A stretch of 64,000 bases of DNA, taken from assembly GCF_000523235.1 (NCBI RefSeq), contig NZ_CP006850.1, positions 7,130,001-7,194,000 on the forward strand, in the 5' to 3' direction. The notes under the pieces are model-generated. The model was given only the letters and a program-made list of their open reading frames with translations. It searched no databases and had not been told where the DNA came from. Of this stretch, positions 12,050 to 21,450 are shown piece by piece (the stretch's first letter is position 1; the number at the start of each line of letters is the position of its first letter). The translations under genes and the position numbers were made by a program. The DNA comes from Nocardia nova SH22a. GTDB lineage: Bacteria > Actinomycetota > Actinomycetes > Mycobacteriales > Mycobacteriaceae.

Positions 12050-13332
12050 TCGGCGTCCTCCGCGGGTTCGCAGCGGGCGATCGAGCCGGTCGGCGTGCGA
12101 CCGTCGCGACAACGCCGTGCCGCGGCCGCGATCTGCTCGGCGGCCTCGGGCGTGCGGGCGTGCTCGGCCGCGAGGTTCAGCAGATCGACCGCCGCCGCGC
12201 GAATCTGCGGATCCGCCAGGCCGCAGCGCGCCGCCGACGCCCATTCGTCGGCGACCGGGCGGGCCAGTTCGGTGGCCGAGGCGACCACCGCGGGCGCCGA
12301 CATCAGTGCGTCCACGACGTGGATCGGCACCGCCCACTGATCCTCCGGCTGAGCGTCGAGATAGCGGATCTCGAGGTGTCCCGAGGCGCGGACCGGCGGG
12401 AAGATCGTGGTGAGGTGGTAATCGAGATCTGCGAGTTCCGGGCGGCGCCCGACCTCCTCATCGAGCGCGCCGCACAGCCAGTCGGCGAAACTCGCGCCCG
12501 GCGGCGCCGCCCAGTCCTCCTCCGATTCCCCGCGCCGCACGCACAACAGCGGCACATCCAGCGCCCATCGGCCGTAGTCGGCGATCGGATCGGCCCACTG
12601 CCGCACCGGCGGCCTGGTCCGGGTGTGGTCGAGCCGCAACCACGTCCGCATGCGCTGTGACGCCCAGGTGCCGACCGGGGCGCCCTGCAGTCTCGGTGAA
12701 CAGGCGAAGGCGGCGACCAGGGCCGGGCCGGCCGCGTACAGCGCGTTCCAGCGGGCCACGATTTCCGCGCTGTCGGCGCCGGCGTCCACGCTGACCTGGG
12801 TGGCGGCCGTATTGCACATCATGAGCTTGCCGTACGGTCCGACGCCCGCGAACGACCGTTCCATCGCTCGATAGCGGGGCAGCCGGAGCACGCGGCGGGC
12901 CTGACGGTCGGCGTCGGCGGCCGCGGCGACGGTCGTGATGGATCGGGTGGCGAGCAGGCCGGACAGGAATCGGGAATCCTCGAGCAGTTGTGCGCACAGC
13001 TGCGAGGCATCGTCGAAAGGTGCGCTGGACAGTTCGATCTGGCCCCCGGGTTCGAGGGTGATCCGGCTGCCACCGGGCAGGATCTTGGCGGGAGAATCGG
13101 GCGAAATGGACTGCGGTGCATAGGGACCGAGTGCCTCGGCCAGCGTCGACGGTCGTGGACGCGAATCCGGCGCCGACGACTCGGTACAGACGGTGAGCCA
13201 CTCGAGTTCGGCGCCGATGAGCGCGGGCGGCCCCTGTTTGAAGCACACCCCTCCCACATAGGCCTCCGCCGCAGCCCGCGAAGACAGGCCCGCACCCGGT
13301 TCGGCCGGTGCCGTGTCCACCGTTACCGCCAT
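12046..13332 (-). CDS. egtA: Glutamate-cysteine ligase EgtA
   Basis: EgtA supplies gamma-glutamylcysteine, the sulfur donor for the EgtB reaction. The 428-residue product has the GCS2 fold: ALIGAELEWLT near residue 40, a nucleotide-binding segment ITLEPGGQIELSSAPF near residue 90, MMCNTAATQVSVDAG near residue 170 and the C-terminal LEIRYLDAQPEDQW. The ATG start lies 360 bp from the divergent probable egtE. It is the first gene of the egtA-B-C-D operon. Confidence 0.95.
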   Translation of the reverse strand: MAVTVDTAPAEPGAGLSSRAAAEAYVGGVCFKQGPPALIGAELEWLTVCTESSAPDSRPRPSTLAEALGPYAPQSISPDSPAKILPGGSRITLEPGGQIELSSAPFDDASQLCAQLLEDSRFLSGLLATRSITTVAAAADADRQARRVLRLPRYRAMERSFAGVGPYGKLMMCNTAATQVSVDAGADSAEIVARWNALYAAGPALVAAFACSPRLQGAPVGTWASQRMRTWLRLDHTRTRPPVRQWADPIADYGRWALDVPLLCVRRGESEEDWAAPPGASFADWLCGALDEEVGRRPELADLDYHLTTIFPPVRASGHLEIRYLDAQPEDQWAVPIHVVDALMSAPAVVASATELARPVADEWASAARCGLADPQIRAAAVDLLNLAAEHARTPEAAEQIAAAARRCRDGRTPTGSIARCEPAEDAE

Positions 13333-13692
13333 GCCAACCTCCGCTCAGCCCGCACCGGTCCGGTTCCCCCCGTACAGCCGGGCCGATATCGCGTGTTGCC
13401 GTACAACCGCAGACCACGCCAGGTTCTTCCACCGACTCGAACCAGGGTAGCCGCGGGCACCGACAGAAAATCTGTCGAAAGGGTGAACGTCCTGGTCACA
13501 ATCCCGTCGACAACGCCACGACCGCTGCCGCCCCAGGCGTCCGCGCACCCGGCCACGATTCGATCTGCGGCGGCGATCGGCAGGGCGCGGATCCATCCCC
13601 GAGAGCGGTCCACCCGAGCGCACCGGCCGGGACGCGCAGCCGATCCCGGCTGTTCCGAGAGCGGTGACGCTCATCCATGACATACCGTCGGT
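13333..13692. promoter_or_regulatory. Divergent control region between egtA and the probable egtE, with a 17-bp dyad
   Basis: I see no gene in these 360 bp; the frames across them are shadows. The one clear structure is CGACAGAAAATCTGTCG at 13461-13477, a perfect 7-bp inverted repeat around AAA, 129 bp from the egtA start. It is the size of a repressor or activator site for a homodimer. No regulator gene for it is next door. Confidence 0.45.
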
Positions 13693-14892
13693 GTGGTGCT
13701 CGATATTCACCGCCTGCGCGCCGATATCCCCGCCTACGCCGATCCGGCCGGACCGCCACCGGTCTTTCTCGACAGCGCCGGATCCTCCCTCCCGCCGCGA
13801 GTCGTGATCGACACCATCACCGCCCACCTGCGCCGCGAGAGCGAGATCGGCGGATACCGCGCGGCCAGTGAGCGCCTCGGCGATCTCGCGGACGTCAAAG
13901 CCGCCATCGGCGCCCTGATCAATGCCGACCCGGCCGCGATAGCCCTGAGCGACAGCGCTTCCCGCGCCTGGTCGGACTTCTTCTACGCCGTCCCGCTACA
14001 TCCCGGCGACCGGATTCTCATCTCCGGTTCGGACTACGCCAGCAATGCCATCGCGGCCCTGCAACGTGCCCGCGCCACCGGGGCCACCGTCGAACCGATT
14101 CCGAGCGATGCCACCGGCCGGATCGACCTCGCGGCCCTCGCCGAGATGCTCGACGACCGGGTGAAGGTGGTGTCGCTGCTGCACGTGCCGACCAACGGCG
14201 GGCTGGTGAATCCGGTCGCCGACGCCACCCGGATCGCGCACCGGGTGGGCGCGCTGGTGCTGCTGGACGCCTGCCAGTCCGCCGGTCAACTCCCCCTCGA
14301 TGTCGCCGAGCTGGGCGTCGACGCGATGTCGGCGACCGGGCGGAAGTGGTTGCGCGGACCGCGCGGCACCGGATTCCTGTACGTGCGGCCGCAGGTGTGC
14401 CGGGAGTTGGAGCCCAGCCGTCTCGATCTGCACAGTGCCGCATGGACCGGTCCGCAGGAGTACCGGATCGCCGACGACGCCACCCGCTTCGAATTCTGGG
14501 AGTGCGATGTGGCGGCCCGCCTGGGATTGGGCGCGGCCGTCCGCTATCTGCTGGATCTGGGGCCGGACAACGTCTTCGCCGCGGTCGCCGCCAACGCCGG
14601 ATATCTGCGCGAGCACCTGCCCGCCGTGCGCGGCGCCACCGTGCGCGATCTGGGCACCGAGCACTCGGGCATCGTCTCGTTCACGATCGACGGGCTCGAC
14701 CCGATCGAGATCCGCGATCGGCTGCGCGAATCGGATATCACGGTGACGGTGAGCCATCGCGGTTCGACCCTGCTGGACATGTCGGCCCGCCACCTCGATT
14801 CCGTGGTTCGCGCCTCACCTCACTGCTTCGTCACCACCGCGGAACTCGACCGCTTCCTCGCGGCGGTCGAGCGGCTGGCGCCCCCGCGCTGA
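13693..14892 (+). CDS. egtE: Class V PLP-dependent enzyme, probable ergothioneine lyase EgtE
   Basis: The 399-residue product has the class V aminotransferase / cysteine desulfurase-like fold: FLDSAGSSLPP near residue 26, an ESEIGGYRAASE segment, DACQSAGQLPLDV near residue 195 and the PLP-lysine region MSATGRKWLRGPRGTGFLYV near residue 215. Its position, divergent from egtABCD, suggests it is EgtE, which cleaves hercynylcysteine sulfoxide to ergothioneine. M. tuberculosis has egtE downstream of egtD instead. Family membership is firm, while the substrate is inferred from context. GTG at 13693 or 13696 are both possible starts. Confidence 0.7.
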   Translation: MVLDIHRLRADIPAYADPAGPPPVFLDSAGSSLPPRVVIDTITAHLRRESEIGGYRAASERLGDLADVKAAIGALINADPAAIALSDSASRAWSDFFYAVPLHPGDRILISGSDYASNAIAALQRARATGATVEPIPSDATGRIDLAALAEMLDDRVKVVSLLHVPTNGGLVNPVADATRIAHRVGALVLLDACQSAGQLPLDVAELGVDAMSATGRKWLRGPRGTGFLYVRPQVCRELEPSRLDLHSAAWTGPQEYRIADDATRFEFWECDVAARLGLGAAVRYLLDLGPDNVFAAVAANAGYLREHLPAVRGATVRDLGTEHSGIVSFTIDGLDPIEIRDRLRESDITVTVSHRGSTLLDMSARHLDSVVRASPHCFVTTAELDRFLAAVERLAPPR

Positions 14893-14900
14893 GCCGGAAC

Positions 14901-16010
14901 CTACTGCGGGACGGCCTCTTCCACGACCTCCAGCGGATACCGGTCTCCCAGGGGCGCGCGGTCGCCGTAGACGAAATTCGCCACCAGATCGTCGGCGACC
15001 CGGGCCAGATCGTCGCGTCCCTCCACGGCACCGCACCAATCCAGCGGCAGCGCGGTGAGGCCGTAGCAGGCGCCGAGCAGATTCCCGGCCACCGCGCCCG
15101 TGGAGTCGGAATCACCGGAGTGGTTGACCGACAACAACAGTGCGCCGCGCAGATCACCGGACCGCTCGGCGGCCAACGCGCAGTAGACGGCGATGGCCAG
15201 GCATTCCTCGGCCACCCAGCCCTCGCCGACCGTTTCGACGCCTTCGGAGGTGGCCGGACCGGCGTCGGCGGCGGCCACCGCCCGATTCAGCGCCGCCGCG
15301 GTCTCGGCGCCGCCGGGACAGTTCGCCGCCTGAACGATGGTGTCGTGCACCGCGGTTCGCAGCGCGGCCCCCGCGACGACTCGATCGATCAGCGCGGCGA
15401 AGGCTCCGGCGGCCGCGTATCCGGTGGGATGGCCGTGGGTCAGCTGGGCGCAGCGAGCGGCCAGCTCGAACGCCGATTCCGGGCCCAGCGCCGCCAATCC
15501 GAAAGGCGCCGAACGCATCACGGTGCCGCAGCCCTTGGAATCGGGGTTCACCGGCCCGGGCGTGCCGAACGGATGCGGCGGAATGTATTGCGCTTGCTGC
15601 CGATTCAGCCCGCCCATACAGGCATTACCCGGTGCGCGCACCGCGTACAGATACGGCAGGCCCGCCAGCCAGCCGTCCGGCCGCGAATCCGGCTCGGGCT
15701 CCCGCTGCGTTCGCAACCAGCGCAGATAGGCTCGCCGCAGCACGGGCACCGGATCGGCGCCGGGCGCGCACCGCAGCAGTCCCTCGGCGGTGAACAGGGA
15801 CATCTGGGTGTCGTCGGTGATGTGCTTGAGCGCGGAATCGCTTGCCGCCGGAGCGAAATCGGTGAGACCGTCCGCACCGAACCGGTCGCGGATCTGCTCC
15901 AGTTTCAGGAATTCGATCGGCCACCCGAGCGCGTCGCCGACCGCCCCGCCCAGCAGCACACCGCGATACCTGTCGAAGATCGTCGTATGGTCCTGCACAT
16001 CCGGCATCAT
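14901..16010 (-). CDS. ADP-ribosylglycohydrolase family protein
   Basis: The 369-residue product has the ADP-ribosyl-[dinitrogen reductase] hydrolase (DraG/ARH) fold, which removes ADP-ribose from proteins or metabolites using two magnesium ions. Metal-ligand motifs are visible: GAVGDALGWPIEF near residue 22, HITDDTQMSLFTAEGLL near residue 64 and SVNHSGDSDSTGAVAGNLLGA near residue 293. The target is unknown. It is convergent with the egtE-like gene (8 bp between stops) and lies downstream of pth on the same strand. Confidence 0.9.
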   Translation of the reverse strand: MMPDVQDHTTIFDRYRGVLLGGAVGDALGWPIEFLKLEQIRDRFGADGLTDFAPAASDSALKHITDDTQMSLFTAEGLLRCAPGADPVPVLRRAYLRWLRTQREPEPDSRPDGWLAGLPYLYAVRAPGNACMGGLNRQQAQYIPPHPFGTPGPVNPDSKGCGTVMRSAPFGLAALGPESAFELAARCAQLTHGHPTGYAAAGAFAALIDRVVAGAALRTAVHDTIVQAANCPGGAETAAALNRAVAAADAGPATSEGVETVGEGWVAEECLAIAVYCALAAERSGDLRGALLLSVNHSGDSDSTGAVAGNLLGACYGLTALPLDWCGAVEGRDDLARVADDLVANFVYGDRAPLGDRYPLEVVEEAVPQ

Positions 16011-16023
16011 CGCAGAGATCTTG

Positions 16024-16602
16024 TCAATGCAGTTGGTTCTGTGCCGTTTCCAGGCCGACGCGCAGCAGCAGTTCCACCGCGTCGGCGGTCTGTTCGACCA
16101 GGACCGGAACCTCTTTGCGTTCGGCCGCGGAGAACGGTTTCAGCACGAAATCGGCCGGGTCCTGGCGGCCGGGCGGACGGCCCACACCGAAGCGCACCCG
16201 CAGATAGTCCTTGGTGGACAACGCATTCGAGATCGAGCGCAGGCCGTTGTGGCCGCCCTCGCCCCCGCCGCGTTTGAGCCGGATACTGCCGAACGGCAGA
16301 TCGAGTTCGTCGTGTACGACGATCACCTCGGTGGGCGGCACCGAGAAGAACCGCGCGAGCGCCGCGACCGGACGGCCGGACAGATTCATGTAGCTGCGCG
16401 GTTTGGCCAGCAGGATCTTGCGGCCGTCGAGCCGGGCCTCCAGCAGATCCGCGCCCGACTTCTTGTGCACGGTGAACCGGCCGCCGATGCGCTCGGCGAG
16501 CACATCGGCGACCAGGAAACCGGCGTTGTGGCGCGTCCGCTCGTATTCGGTCCCGGGGTTACCCAGGCCCACCACGAGTGCGGGGGCGGTGGAATCCGTC
16601 AT
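16024..16602 (-). CDS. pth: Peptidyl-tRNA hydrolase
   Basis: Pth recycles peptidyl-tRNAs dropped by ribosomes. The 192-residue product carries [20 protein letters not shown] (catalytic His in RHNAGF), [10 protein letters not shown] and [16 protein letters not shown] with [12 protein letters not shown]. The ATG at 16602 ([11 protein letters not shown]) fits the family; the longer frame to 16665 would overlap rplY. The ribosome-binding site is weak, so coupling to rplY, which stops 22 bp upstream, is likely. The rplY-pth order matches Rv1015c-Rv1014c. Confidence 0.97.
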   Translation of the reverse strand: MTDSTAPALVVGLGNPGTEYERTRHNAGFLVADVLAERIGGRFTVHKKSGADLLEARLDGRKILLAKPRSYMNLSGRPVAALARFFSVPPTEVIVVHDELDLPFGSIRLKRGGGEGGHNGLRSISNALSTKDYLRVRFGVGRPPGRQDPADFVLKPFSAAERKEVPVLVEQTADAVELLLRVGLETAQNQLH

Positions 16603-16624
16603 CGAAAACGAGGGAGCGACCGGA

Positions 16625-17227
16625 TTATTCGGCGCTCTCGGCCTCGACCTCGGCTTCGCCCTCACCCTCGGCGGCCTCGGCGGCCGGGGCGACGATGATG
16701 TTGACGATCAGCTGCTCCGGGTCACCGGCCAGGGTGGTGCCCTTGGGCAGCTCGATCTGACCGGCGGTGATCTGGGTGCCGGCCTCGACACCCTCGACCG
16801 AGACCTCGATGGACTCGGGCAGCTTCAGCGCGTCGGCCTCGACCGACAGGGTGGTGATCTCCTGGGTGACCAGGGTGCCCGGCGCCGCATCGCCCGACAG
16901 CGCGACCGGCACGTCCACGACGACCTTCTCGCCACGCTTGACGATCAGCAGGTCGGCGTGCTCGATGTAGCGGCGGATCGGGTGCACGACCACGGACTTG
17001 GTCATGGCCAACTGCTTCTTGCCGTCGATCTGCAGATCCACGATGGCGTTGGTGCCGTGCTCACGCAGGATGGCGGCGAAGGCCTGAGCGTTCACCGACA
17101 CATGCTTCGGCGCCTCGCCGTGGCCGTACAGGACGGCGGGGACGTTGCCGTCACGACGGGTGCGGCGCGCGGCGCCCTTGCCGAATTCGGTGCGGGTCGT
17201 GGCTTCGAGGACGCTGACGTCGGACAT
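16625..17227 (-). CDS. rplY: Large ribosomal subunit protein bL25 (Ctc form)
   Basis: This is the long, 200-residue form of bL25, which binds 5S rRNA. The N-terminal L25 domain ([27 protein letters not shown]) covers about residues 5-95. The C-terminal TL5/CTC beta domain ([17 protein letters not shown]...) follows, and an acidic tail [17 protein letters not shown] ends the protein, a common feature of actinobacterial versions. It is followed 22 bp downstream by pth. Confidence 0.97.
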   Translation of the reverse strand: MSDVSVLEATTRTEFGKGAARRTRRDGNVPAVLYGHGEAPKHVSVNAQAFAAILREHGTNAIVDLQIDGKKQLAMTKSVVVHPIRRYIEHADLLIVKRGEKVVVDVPVALSGDAAPGTLVTQEITTLSVEADALKLPESIEVSVEGVEAGTQITAGQIELPKGTTLAGDPEQLIVNIIVAPAAEAAEGEGEAEVEAESAE

Positions 17228-17474
17228 GACTGGAATACTCTCCTACGGCTTTTCCGGTGCGGGCGGTGTGCTGGCCAGATGCCATCCGCATTCGGACCAT
17301 CTGGCGAAAGGGTCTGCTTGTCGGGAGACGACCACACGACAACGACCGGAAGCCGCGCCGCGTCGATCACGGTGTGCACCTGGGTGCGACACCCTCGCCG
17401 AGACAACCTGGGAACAATAGCATGTGATTGAAAACGCCCCGCGCAACCCCCCGATACGGTATTGCGCTCCCGGA

Positions 17475-18137
17475 TCAGGCCGATTCGGCCCGGAACGTCG
17501 CGGCATAGCAGTCGACGTACCGGCGGCCCGAGCGCATGGCCAGCTCGACCATCAGGTCGTCGGTCGCCGCCCGCACCGCGGCCCGGTCGACCGGCTCGAA
17601 TCGGCGCGGCGCCCCGAACACGATGCGCACCTTGCCGAACCGCAACAGCCGCCGATCCCGCCGATTCACCCGATCCGTGCCGGTCAGCGCCACGGGCACG
17701 ACCGGCGCGCCGGTTTGCATCGCCACCCGGATCACCCCGGTACGCCCGCGATAGACCCGGCCGTCCGGTGAGCGGGTGCCCTCGGGATGGATGCCCCACA
17801 CCCCGCCGGACGCCAGGATTCCGACCGCCGCGGCCAGGGCGTCGGCCGAGGCGGAACCGCCCGTCCGATCGACGCGCACCTGCCCGGTCGCCGTCATCAC
17901 CCAGCGATTCAACCGGCCGCGCCAACCCGGTTCGTCGAAATACTGGCTCTTGGCCAGGAACGTGATCCGGCGCGGGAGGACCAGTGCCAGATACAGCGAG
18001 TCGATCGCGGCCAGATGGTTGGCGGCGATGATCACCGGACCGTCTTTCGGAATGTGTTGCAGCCCCTCGACTTCGGGCCTGCCCAGTATTCGCAGCACCG
18101 GGCCGACCAGGACGAACTTCAGAATCCAGTACCACAT
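17475..18137 (-). CDS. Lysophospholipid acyltransferase family protein (PlsC-like)
   Basis: The 220-residue product has the acyltransferase motifs I (AANHLAAIDSLYL, HX4D near residue 40), III (GIHPEGTRSPDG, near residue 117) and the downstream PVVPVALTG, so it probably acylates a lysophospholipid at the membrane. A hydrophobic stretch MWYWILKFVLVGPVLRIL starts the protein. I chose the ATG at 18137 because GGAGG lies six bases upstream. The longer frame would start at a GTG inside an operator palindrome. Two near-identical palindromes just upstream indicate tight repression by a TetR-size dimer. Confidence 0.88.
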   Translation of the reverse strand: MWYWILKFVLVGPVLRILGRPEVEGLQHIPKDGPVIIAANHLAAIDSLYLALVLPRRITFLAKSQYFDEPGWRGRLNRWVMTATGQVRVDRTGGSASADALAAAVGILASGGVWGIHPEGTRSPDGRVYRGRTGVIRVAMQTGAPVVPVALTGTDRVNRRDRRLLRFGKVRIVFGAPRRFEPVDRAAVRAATDDLMVELAMRSGRRYVDCYAATFRAESA

Positions 18138-18156
18138 CCGCATCCTCCACAAGGTA

Positions 18157-18197
18157 GTAGACACTGTCTACGTCAGAATAGTAGACAGTGTCTACTA
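18157..18197. promoter_or_regulatory. Doubled palindromic operator upstream of the plsC-like gene
   Basis: GTAGACACTGTCTAC (18157-18171) and GTAGACAGTGTCTAC (18181-18195) are perfect 7-bp dyads differing only in the central base. Their centres are 24 bp apart. The second extends to the 19-bp TAGTAGACAGTGTCTACTA (18179-18197). They start 20 bp upstream of the plsC-like start codon. The TetR gene at 18482 begins 285 bp away on the other strand and is the nearest candidate regulator, but this pairing is inferred. The 18198-18472 stretch has no supported gene. Confidence 0.7.
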
Positions 18198-18481
18198 CCC
18201 GGCCCACAAGCCCCGTGGACCCGCGCACATGAGCAACACCTTGCAGACACACCCGCTCGCCCCACAGCCGCTTTCCCGGCGACGCGACCCCGCTCGGCGC
18301 CACAGACACGACTCACCCGCCGAGGGCGTGACCACGGACCCGGCTCCCCACACAGCCGCACATCGAGGGCCGCTCACGCCGAGCACAATCGGCGCATCGG
18401 CCGCCCGACCGGACACCTGCCGCCGGGACAGCAACCACCGCCTGCGGGGACACGGATTCCCGTAGCGCGACAATGTGCGGC

Positions 18482-19036
18482 ATGGGTGTCGACGTACCGG
18501 TGCGGGAACGGCTGGTCAGTGCCGGTGTGGATCTGCTGGAGCAGGTCGGGGCGGCGCAACTGGGGTTGCGTGCCATCGCCCGGGAGGCCGGGGTCTCACA
18601 CGGCGCGCCGCGGCGGTACTTCCCGACCCACAACTCGCTGCTGGCCGGAATCGCCGTGCGTGGATTCGCGGATCTGACTACGCGTTTCGCCGCGCACGAC
18701 CAAGAACCGCCGCGCGTCCGCATCGACCGCATGGCCGGTGAATACATCGATTTCGCGCAGCGGCGCCCCGAGATGTTCACGCTCATGTTCCGGCACGACC
18801 TGTTGCAGGGGTCGGGTGAGAATCTGCGTCGCCGAACGCTGCCGATCTATCGGGCGTGGGTGGATCTGGTCGCCGAATGCGCCCCCGACCGCCCGGGCGA
18901 GCGCGCATTCGGTCTGTGGACGAATGTGCACGGTATCGCCACCCTGGTCGCCAATCGCAGCGTCGAACTGATCGCACCCGGAATCGGCCTCGACGCCCTG
19001 GTGCGCGACACCGTGGAGTTGCACATGTCGGCATGA
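18482..19036 (+). CDS. TetR-family transcriptional regulator (WHG/TetR_C_13-like)
   Basis: The 184-residue product has a TetR helix-turn-helix in residues about 8-50 (RAIAREAGVSHGAPRRYFPTHNSLLAGIA), a variant in which the usual YxHF is RRYF, as in regulators with the WHG C-terminal domain. The ligand is unknown. The start is ATG 18482 or ATG 18473, and neither has a clear ribosome-binding site. It is the closest regulator to the doubled operator at 18157-18197 and lies upstream of prfC on the same strand. Confidence 0.8.
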   Translation: MGVDVPVRERLVSAGVDLLEQVGAAQLGLRAIAREAGVSHGAPRRYFPTHNSLLAGIAVRGFADLTTRFAAHDQEPPRVRIDRMAGEYIDFAQRRPEMFTLMFRHDLLQGSGENLRRRTLPIYRAWVDLVAECAPDRPGERAFGLWTNVHGIATLVANRSVELIAPGIGLDALVRDTVELHMSA

Positions 19037-19176
19037 GGCGGGCACGGGCTCGCCGGTATCGGCGGCACGCCTCTGACCGGGTGCTTTCCCCTTCGGACCG
19101 ACCATCCCGGCGCGGTCCGGATTCACCGGCTCACGTATTCTGATGCTTTGCACATTCCGCGAAGAGGAGCCGATCG

Positions 19177-20796
19177 GTGAATTCCCCCGCAGCCAGCACG
19201 ACCACATCCGGGCGGGTGGCGCAGGAGGCGGAACGGCGGCGCACCTTCGCGGTGATCTCCCATCCCGACGCCGGTAAATCGACGCTCACCGAGGCGCTGG
19301 CCCTGCACGCCAAGATGATTTCCGAGGCCGGCGCCATTCACGGGAAATCCGGCCGCAAATCCACCGTCTCGGACTGGATGGAAATGGAGAAGGCGCGCGG
19401 CATCTCGGTCAGCTCCACCGCGCTGCAGTTCGAATACGACGAGTGCGTGATCAATCTGGTCGACACCCCCGGCCACTCGGATTTCTCCGAGGACACCTAC
19501 CGCGTGCTGACCGCCGTCGACGCCGCGGTCATGCTGATCGACGCCGCCAAGGGCCTGGAACCGCAGACGCTCAAGCTGTTCCAGGTGTGCCGCCATCGCG
19601 GAATTCCGGTGATCACGGTGATCAACAAATGGGACCGGCCCGGTCGCGCACCGCTGGAACTGCTCGACGAGATCAGCGAGCGCATCGGCCTGACCCCCAC
19701 TCCCCTGTTCCTGCCGGTCGGAATCGCCGGTGATTTCCGCGGCCTGCTGCGCCGCGGCGACGAGGGCGCCGCGACCGAATACATCCACTTCACCCGCACC
19801 GCCGGTGGCGCGACCATCGCTCCCGAGGAGTCCTTCAGCCCCGAACAGGCCGCCGCGCGCGAGGGCGAGCCGTGGGACACCGCCGCCGAGGAGAGCGAGC
19901 TGCTCTCGGCGACCGGTCAGGACCACGATCAGGAACTGTTCCTCGCCGGGCAGACCTCCCCGGTCATCTATGCCTCAGCCATGCTGAATTTCGGTGTGCG
20001 CCAGATCCTGGACACGCTGGTGGCCCTGGCCCCGCCGCCCGGTCCGCGTGCCGATATCGCCGGTGGCGAGCGCGAACCCGCAGATCCGTTCAGCGCGGTG
20101 GTGTTCAAGGTGCAGGCCGGTATGGACGCCGCCCACCGCGACCGGCTGGCCTTCATGCGCATCGTGTCGGGTGAGTTCGAACGCGGCATGGTCGTCACGC
20201 ACGCGCAGACCGGGCGGCCGTTCGCGACCAAATACGCGCTGACCGTCTTCGGCCGGGAACGCGCGACCGTCGACACCGCCTATCCGGGCGATGTGGTCGG
20301 CCTGGTCAATGCCACCGCCCTGGCTCCCGGGCACACCCTGTTCGTGGACAAGAAGGTGGAGTTCCCGCCGATCCCGTCCTTCGCGCCGGAGCATTTCGCC
20401 ACCCTGCGCGCCCGCAGCGCCGGGAAGTACAAGCAGTTCCGCAAGGCCATCGACCAGCTCGATTCCGAAGGCGTCGTGCAGGTGCTGCGCAACGATGTGC
20501 GCGGTGACGCCTCGCCCGTCCTGGCCGCGGTCGGCCCGATGCAGTTCGAGGTGGTCACCGCCCGGATGCAGGCCGAATTCAATGTCGAGACGCAGCTGGA
20601 CTTCCTGCCGTATCAGCTGGCCCGGCGCACCGACACGGACTCGGCGCCGGAACTGGATCGCCAGCGCGGAGTCGAGGTCTTCACCCGCACCGACGGCGTG
20701 ATTCTGGCGCTGTTCAGCGACAAGTGGCGGTTGCAGTACATCCAGAAGGAGCTGTCGGAGCTGACCTTGGAACCGCTGGTCGCGACCGCGGACTGA
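19177..20796 (+). CDS. prfC: Peptide chain release factor 3
   Basis: RF3 is a GTPase that removes RF1/RF2 from the ribosome after termination. In the 539-residue product the G motifs are plain: SHPDAGKSTLTEAL (G1, residue 29 on), the switch segment KARGISVSS (G2), VDTPGHSDFSEDTYR (G3) and INKWDRP (G4). The rest carries the EF-Tu-like domain II and the RF3-specific C-terminus (AGKYKQFRKAIDQLDSEGVVQVL). The start is a GTG. It converges with an NTF2-like gene 7 bp beyond its stop. Confidence 0.97.
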   Translation: MNSPAASTTTSGRVAQEAERRRTFAVISHPDAGKSTLTEALALHAKMISEAGAIHGKSGRKSTVSDWMEMEKARGISVSSTALQFEYDECVINLVDTPGHSDFSEDTYRVLTAVDAAVMLIDAAKGLEPQTLKLFQVCRHRGIPVITVINKWDRPGRAPLELLDEISERIGLTPTPLFLPVGIAGDFRGLLRRGDEGAATEYIHFTRTAGGATIAPEESFSPEQAAAREGEPWDTAAEESELLSATGQDHDQELFLAGQTSPVIYASAMLNFGVRQILDTLVALAPPPGPRADIAGGEREPADPFSAVVFKVQAGMDAAHRDRLAFMRIVSGEFERGMVVTHAQTGRPFATKYALTVFGRERATVDTAYPGDVVGLVNATALAPGHTLFVDKKVEFPPIPSFAPEHFATLRARSAGKYKQFRKAIDQLDSEGVVQVLRNDVRGDASPVLAAVGPMQFEVVTARMQAEFNVETQLDFLPYQLARRTDTDSAPELDRQRGVEVFTRTDGVILALFSDKWRLQYIQKELSELTLEPLVATAD

Positions 20797-20803
20797 GGAC
20801 CTC

Positions 20804-21361
20804 TCAGCCGATCGCCTCGTCGGGCTCCTGCTCGGGCCGCACGGGAATGTCCTCGATATCGGACACCACGGCCGGAATGTCGGGAACCGTCCCGGGCTCG
20901 CCCGTGATCACACCCCACCGGCTCGCCGTCAGCCGCAGGCTCGGCAGATCCGACAGCGAGAGCACCACCTCGTAGGTCCGCTCGTATCCGGTGTGGGCGA
21001 TCCGCCAGCGGCCGTCGTCGCAGCGCACATAGCGGTCGTTGTAGAAGGCCGCCCCGCGCAGCAGCATGTTGTGACCGGGAATGAGGACCGTATCGGCGAG
21101 ATACCAGGTGCCCGTGGCCGCATCACCCTCGATGTCGATCTCGGGGTGGTCGCACCGGTGTTCGGTGATGACGTGCGGACCGAGCGTATTGCGCATGAAC
21201 GCCAGGAACGCGTCACGCGACTCGAACTGCAGGTACTCGCTGTACGTCGCCGTCGCCTCGGGGATCATCGTGTCGGCGAAGTCTTCCCACGACTTGGTGT
21301 CGAGGGCCCGCAGGTACCGGAACTTCAGCCGGCTGATCGCGGAGACGGCATCAGGATCCAT
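20804..21361 (-). CDS. NTF2-like / SnoaL-type nuclear transport factor 2 fold protein
   Basis: The 185-residue product opens with ISRLKFRYLRALDTKSWEDFADTM, typical of the SnoaL_4 / bile-acid-dehydratase-like group. It continues with the alpha+beta cone pattern (FMRNTLGPHVITEHRCDHPEIDIEGDAATGTWYL; H near residue 65 could be catalytic). Substrate and pathway are unknown. It stands alone between prfC (convergent) and a DUF4393 gene on the same strand 89 bp upstream. Confidence 0.8.
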   Translation of the reverse strand: MDPDAVSAISRLKFRYLRALDTKSWEDFADTMIPEATATYSEYLQFESRDAFLAFMRNTLGPHVITEHRCDHPEIDIEGDAATGTWYLADTVLIPGHNMLLRGAAFYNDRYVRCDDGRWRIAHTGYERTYEVVLSLSDLPSLRLTASRWGVITGEPGTVPDIPAVVSDIEDIPVRPEQEPDEAIG

Positions 21362-21450
21362 ACCTCAACAATCCCACCGGATCCGGCGAATCTGCGCAGA
21401 TCGGAAAATCTGTATCGGATCGCTATACAGCGTTCACGGGCGCTGCCGGA

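Noticed and set aside
14346..16277. A 643-codon plus-strand frame across egtE, ADP-ribosylglycohydrolase and pth
   Set aside because: It spans three well-supported genes out of frame or antisense, and the translation is Arg-rich without motifs.
18230..18466. A short ORF (MSNTLQTHPLAPQPL) between the doubled operator and TetR
   Set aside because: Third-position GC is no higher than random for this genome and no ribosome-binding site is seen.
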